Shown here one piece after another: positions 51,009 through 53,714 of a stretch of 53,714 bases of DNA (position 1 is the first letter of the stretch; each line of letters begins with the position of its first letter). The notes under the pieces are model-generated. The model saw only the letters and a list, made by a program, of their open reading frames with translations. It made no database searches and was not told where the DNA came from. The DNA is taken from contig CAYZIC010000007.1 in assembly GCA_964478335.1 (NCBI GenBank), positions 1-53,714 on the forward strand, given 5' to 3'. The DNA is from CAYZIC01 sp964478335 (lineage in GTDB: Bacteria; Verrucomicrobiota; Kiritimatiellia; RFP12; DVOR01). The translations under genes and the position numbers were made by a program.

Positions 51009-52508
51009 TTAGGCGTGAGCCTGCTTGGAGACGACATCAAGCAGGGTCATCGTATACAGTGCGTCAAAAGATTGATTGAGCTGTGTGTCCAATTGAGCCA
51101 TGACTGGGTAGTCTGCAAATTTTGCGGTGATGCCAGGTTCGCCGGGCTGGTCATCAAGGAGGGCCTTGATCACTGCCGCGACGGTTAGCCTGGAGGCGCA
51201 TTGGCAGAGCATATAGCCCGTGACAGTGCCTAGGTCATCATGAATCGGCATGAGGATCTTGTGCTTAAATAATACCTCACCCAAATGGGTGAGCAGCTCG
51301 TCTGGGATGTGGACACGATTGATGAAGTCCGTCCGCACAAGTGCCATCTTATCAGAGGCAACGGCGTTGGCCGCTTCGAGGCAAAGCGCTAACCCGAGCT
51401 CGATCTTATTGCGCAGGGAGGGCGTGCTAAAGGCGTGTTCGCGGGCGAGGGACTCATAGTGTTGGTGGACGAATGTCAGCTCTGAGCCGATGAGGAGGAT
51501 TTGCCAGGTCGAGTGCAGCCAAAAGAGGACAATTGGGAATGCCGCCAATGATCCATAGAGGATGCTTGAGCTGCCGATGCCCACTTGGAGCATGGAGAAG
51601 AGCTTAAAGGTGATCGACATCGCCAACGCAGTGAAAAATCCCCCAATAAAGCCGCTCTTGAGGTTGACGTGACGATTGGGGAAAAAGCTAAAGAGAAAGG
51701 TAAAGAGCAGTGTCAAGGCGACCAGCGACGAGAGCATCGAGACGATGCGCCAGTCGGCAATGGTTGCAACGGCACCACCAGCTTGGCTATTGATCGTATT
51801 GATCTTGTCGATGACCGAGATGGTACTCGATGCGACCAAGAGCATTGGTGCCACAATTAAGACGCTTAGGTAGTCCGTAAACTTACGGATGATGGAGCGG
51901 TTTTTCTTGACCAGCCAGATGTGGTTAAAGCTCGCCTCAATGTGCCCAAGCACGAGGAGCACGGTAAAGATGAGCGAGACCGCACCGACACCTCCCATAC
52001 GGGCGAAGTTGATCTTGTCGATCTGTTCAAAGACTTTATGCGTGACCTCTGAAATTTTTTTGGAGATGGAGGCTTTGTGATAATGAGCGTCTTGGGATGA
52101 GATGGAGGGTTTGTCCTCGAGCTCGATCGTGTCATCTTGCGCCGTGGGGGTGGCGGAGGCCTCTTTAAGCGGCGCATGAAAGGCCTCTGTGCCGATCTGC
52201 ATCTCGACATTTTCTTGGATTGTGGTGATGATCTTTTCTCTAGCCAATTCGTGCACGCCAAAAGCCCTCAACGACGTGAGTGCTAAGACGAGCACGGGGA
52301 TTATTGCCAAGAGCGATACATAGGTCAATGCCGACGCATGAAGCATTGAGTTGTCGCGTTTGAATTTTTGGAAGGTCAAGATGAGCAGCTTGAGCGGGGC
52401 ATGAATCACTCGTGTCAGCAATGAGGTATTGGCAGGTGTTTCCCGCCAGAGGGTGACTGTATAGTAGACCTTGACCTGGTTGATCAGTTGCTGTAGCTCG
52501 TCAAGCAT
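51009..52508 (-). CDS. YihY/UPF0761 family membrane protein with C-terminal extension
   Basis: 499 aa from ATG 52508 (AGAGGT upstream); earlier in-frame starts lie over a terminator. The YihY core includes HASALTYVSLLAIIPVLVL and GHIEASFNHIWLVKKNRSI, LFSFFPNRHVNLKSGFIGGFFTAL and YGSLAAFPIVLFWLHSTWQILLIGSELTFV. A polar insert (about 115-165, Ser/Glu/Asp-rich) follows TM1. The C-terminal 140 residues (about 360-499) look like a cytoplasmic winged-helix-like domain, seen in some YihY proteins. The function of the family is not settled. mraY begins 42 nt downstream. Confidence 0.85.
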   Translation of the reverse strand: MLDELQQLINQVKVYYTVTLWRETPANTSLLTRVIHAPLKLLILTFQKFKRDNSMLHASALTYVSLLAIIPVLVLALTSLRAFGVHELAREKIITTIQENVEMQIGTEAFHAPLKEASATPTAQDDTIELEDKPSISSQDAHYHKASISKKISEVTHKVFEQIDKINFARMGGVGAVSLIFTVLLVLGHIEASFNHIWLVKKNRSIIRKFTDYLSVLIVAPMLLVASSTISVIDKINTINSQAGGAVATIADWRIVSMLSSLVALTLLFTFLFSFFPNRHVNLKSGFIGGFFTALAMSITFKLFSMLQVGIGSSSILYGSLAAFPIVLFWLHSTWQILLIGSELTFVHQHYESLAREHAFSTPSLRNKIELGLALCLEAANAVASDKMALVRTDFINRVHIPDELLTHLGEVLFKHKILMPIHDDLGTVTGYMLCQCASRLTVAAVIKALLDDQPGEPGITAKFADYPVMAQLDTQLNQSFDALYTMTLLDVVSKQAHA

Positions 52509-52546
52509 AATAAACCTCTGTCTATTCGATGGATTGATAAACAATG

Positions 52547-52575
52547 CAGAGAGGTGAGCGAGACTCACCTCTCTG
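52547..52575 (-). terminator. Hairpin between the GH84-like gene and the YihY gene
   Basis: A 12-bp perfect stem CAGAGAGGTGAG/CTCACCTCTCTG with loop CGAGA. Only a broken T-run follows on the - strand (CATTGTTTATC), so termination may be partial. Confidence 0.75.
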
Positions 52576-52585
52576 TATAAACGCA

Positions 52586-53714
52586 TTATTTTGAGATAAC
52601 CTCGTAGATCTTGCAGTCTGTTTGGGCCTCGATCGTTAAGGTCTTTTTGTCGAGAGAGAGGGTGGTTGAGACTTTACCAGCGCAGATGATCTCGATACTG
52701 GGTGACACCTTGTCCAAGACAACGGTTTCGCCCTTTCGCAGGGTATAGTAGCTGCGTAGCTGGCCATCACGCATTGCTTCCTTGACGTTGGCCATGGCAC
52801 CCTCGGGTACGTCAAACTTGAATTGACGGATCGCGAATTGCACAGGCTTCTTGGAGGTGTTGATGTAGCGGGCAGCATTGTAGCCGGCGTTGACATTGAG
52901 TGCGGACTCCATGTCGCCATTGCGGTTGCGGGTGGCGTACTTCGCCCACGTCTTGCCACCGTCGGTGGAGAGCTCGATTTGACCCTGCTGAGCGGCTGCA
53001 TCGGTTTCGAACTTCGCATGGATGTAGTTGGCGACCACGCCGCGAGGCAAGGTGAGGCCAAACCATTCACCGGGCTTGATGGTGGTGATTTCCATGACGC
53101 GGGTGATGTGGACGAACTTGCCTTGACGGTAAGCGGTAGCCTTGGCGAGCGCCGGGACAGTGCCGATCGTCTTGTAGGGGGTCATCTTGACCATAGGCTT
53201 GACCGTGCCGGTGATCTTCTTTTGGAGCTGGGCAAAGAGGCCATCTGCCATCGTGTCGATCAGCGGGAGCAAGACGCGGGTGGAGACCTTGATGCTATTT
53301 TGCCAAGGCGGGATGATGTTGGCATCGCTGATCGCTTGCATTGTATCATAGTCGCCGAGGACTCGGTCGAGGCGGTCGCTTGCAAATAGTGGGTTCTTGA
53401 AACCGGCACACGCATTTTGACCAGCCTTGGCCAGGTTGATGAAGAGTTCACGCCAGCCCTGGGTCTCCTCGAGGAAGATCTTGTTGCTGCAAGTCGCTTG
53501 AATGGTCTTAGCCGCTGCCTCCATTTCGACAAAGGCCTTATTGAGGGTGTCGATATCGGCTTGCGCAGGAGCCTTGCCTTGCTTGATAGACTGGGTGATA
53601 CGATCTGCCAACTTGACCCAGCGCACAGACTCTTCACGGCGATAACCATGGAAGTTTTTGCCTTGGTCGCAGTTGTTCTCTGCAAAGATTTGGATGGCTT
53701 CGTGGCATTCGGGG
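52586..53714 (-). CDS. C-terminal part of a GH84-like N-acetylglucosaminidase, partial at window edge
   Basis: The frame is open to the window edge: the residues before the first internal start (ECHEAIQIFAENNCDQGKNFHGYRREES) join smoothly, so 53626 is not the true start. The segment resembles the helical post-catalytic region of GH84 enzymes, including the FAENN...HGYRREES region. It is followed by a beta-sandwich domain (AAQQGQIELSTDGGKTWAKYATR) like the carbohydrate-binding modules attached to them. The catalytic domain is outside the window, so the call rests on the tail alone. If right, it removes beta-GlcNAc from glycans, which suits the GH109 group nearby. Confidence 0.6.
   Translation of the reverse strand, partial: PECHEAIQIFAENNCDQGKNFHGYRREESVRWVKLADRITQSIKQGKAPAQADIDTLNKAFVEMEAAAKTIQATCSNKIFLEETQGWRELFINLAKAGQNACAGFKNPLFASDRLDRVLGDYDTMQAISDANIIPPWQNSIKVSTRVLLPLIDTMADGLFAQLQKKITGTVKPMVKMTPYKTIGTVPALAKATAYRQGKFVHITRVMEITTIKPGEWFGLTLPRGVVANYIHAKFETDAAAQQGQIELSTDGGKTWAKYATRNRNGDMESALNVNAGYNAARYINTSKKPVQFAIRQFKFDVPEGAMANVKEAMRDGQLRSYYTLRKGETVVLDKVSPSIEIICAGKVSTTLSLDKKTLTIEAQTDCKIYEVISK

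Noticed and set aside
1..53714. Insertion sequences, integrases or prophage genes
   Set aside because: No transposase, integrase or phage structural protein was seen on either strand, and no flanking target duplications.

Overview
The window looks like a chromosomal contig from an uncultured, probably gut-associated bacterium of the PVC group (Lentisphaerota, Kiritimatiellota or Verrucomicrobiota). This placement is an inference: it rests on a Tat-exported GH109-type glycosidase next to a sugar kinase and a Na+/solute symporter, a GH84-like protein at the right edge, a full three-domain NifU paired with NifS, and the mixed house-keeping set (TrmB, UvrB, MraY, Dus, GlgA/GlgB). No rRNA is present to settle it. 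A run of 10 N at 41794-41803, plus several genes that need exactly one extra base in a short homopolymer to read through, shows draft-quality sequence.

Left part (1-12.1 kb): a partial tRNA-Gly, trmB, nifU-nifS, a bile-acid-symporter-family carrier overlapping nth, a frameshifted secreted zinc-ribbon-like gene, a Sel1-repeat protein, a HpaII-like type II restriction-modification pair, a small membrane protein whose promoter carries a near-perfect inverted repeat at the start site, and an LRR-like protein whose coding region contains a copy of a dispersed intergenic repeat.

Defence region (12.1-28.5 kb): a promoter-to-terminator unit for an unidentified structured RNA of about 315 nt comes first. 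It is followed by a tightly overlapping, AT-rich operon: m5C methyltransferase, MORC/MutL-type GHKL ATPase, Z1 helicase-like ATPase, PD-(D/E)XK protein and AIPR protein, then an HNH endonuclease. Next is a type II-C CRISPR-Cas9 locus: 28 repeats and 27 spacers on the + strand; cas9-cas1-cas2 on the - strand, converging on the array at a large two-way terminator; and a very compact tracrRNA divergent from cas9. cas1 carries one in-frame TAA where Gln is expected, so spacer acquisition may be lost while Cas9, tracrRNA and array look intact.

Right part (28.5-53.7 kb): glycogen synthesis (glgA-glgB), an exonuclease/endonuclease/phosphatase-family protein, several exported proteins of unknown function, uvrB behind a cluster of mini-palindromes, a broken SAM methyltransferase, an RluA-type pseudouridine synthase cut by the assembly gap, a probable amino-sugar (mucin-type glycan) utilisation group (GH109 enzyme, ROK kinase, SSS symporter), and a cell-envelope/tRNA group (YihY, MraY, Dus, hypothetical) next to the GH84-like C-terminus. 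Most promoters I can read have a TTGNNN box, exactly 17 nt, then TATANT or a close variant, which helped choose several start codons.
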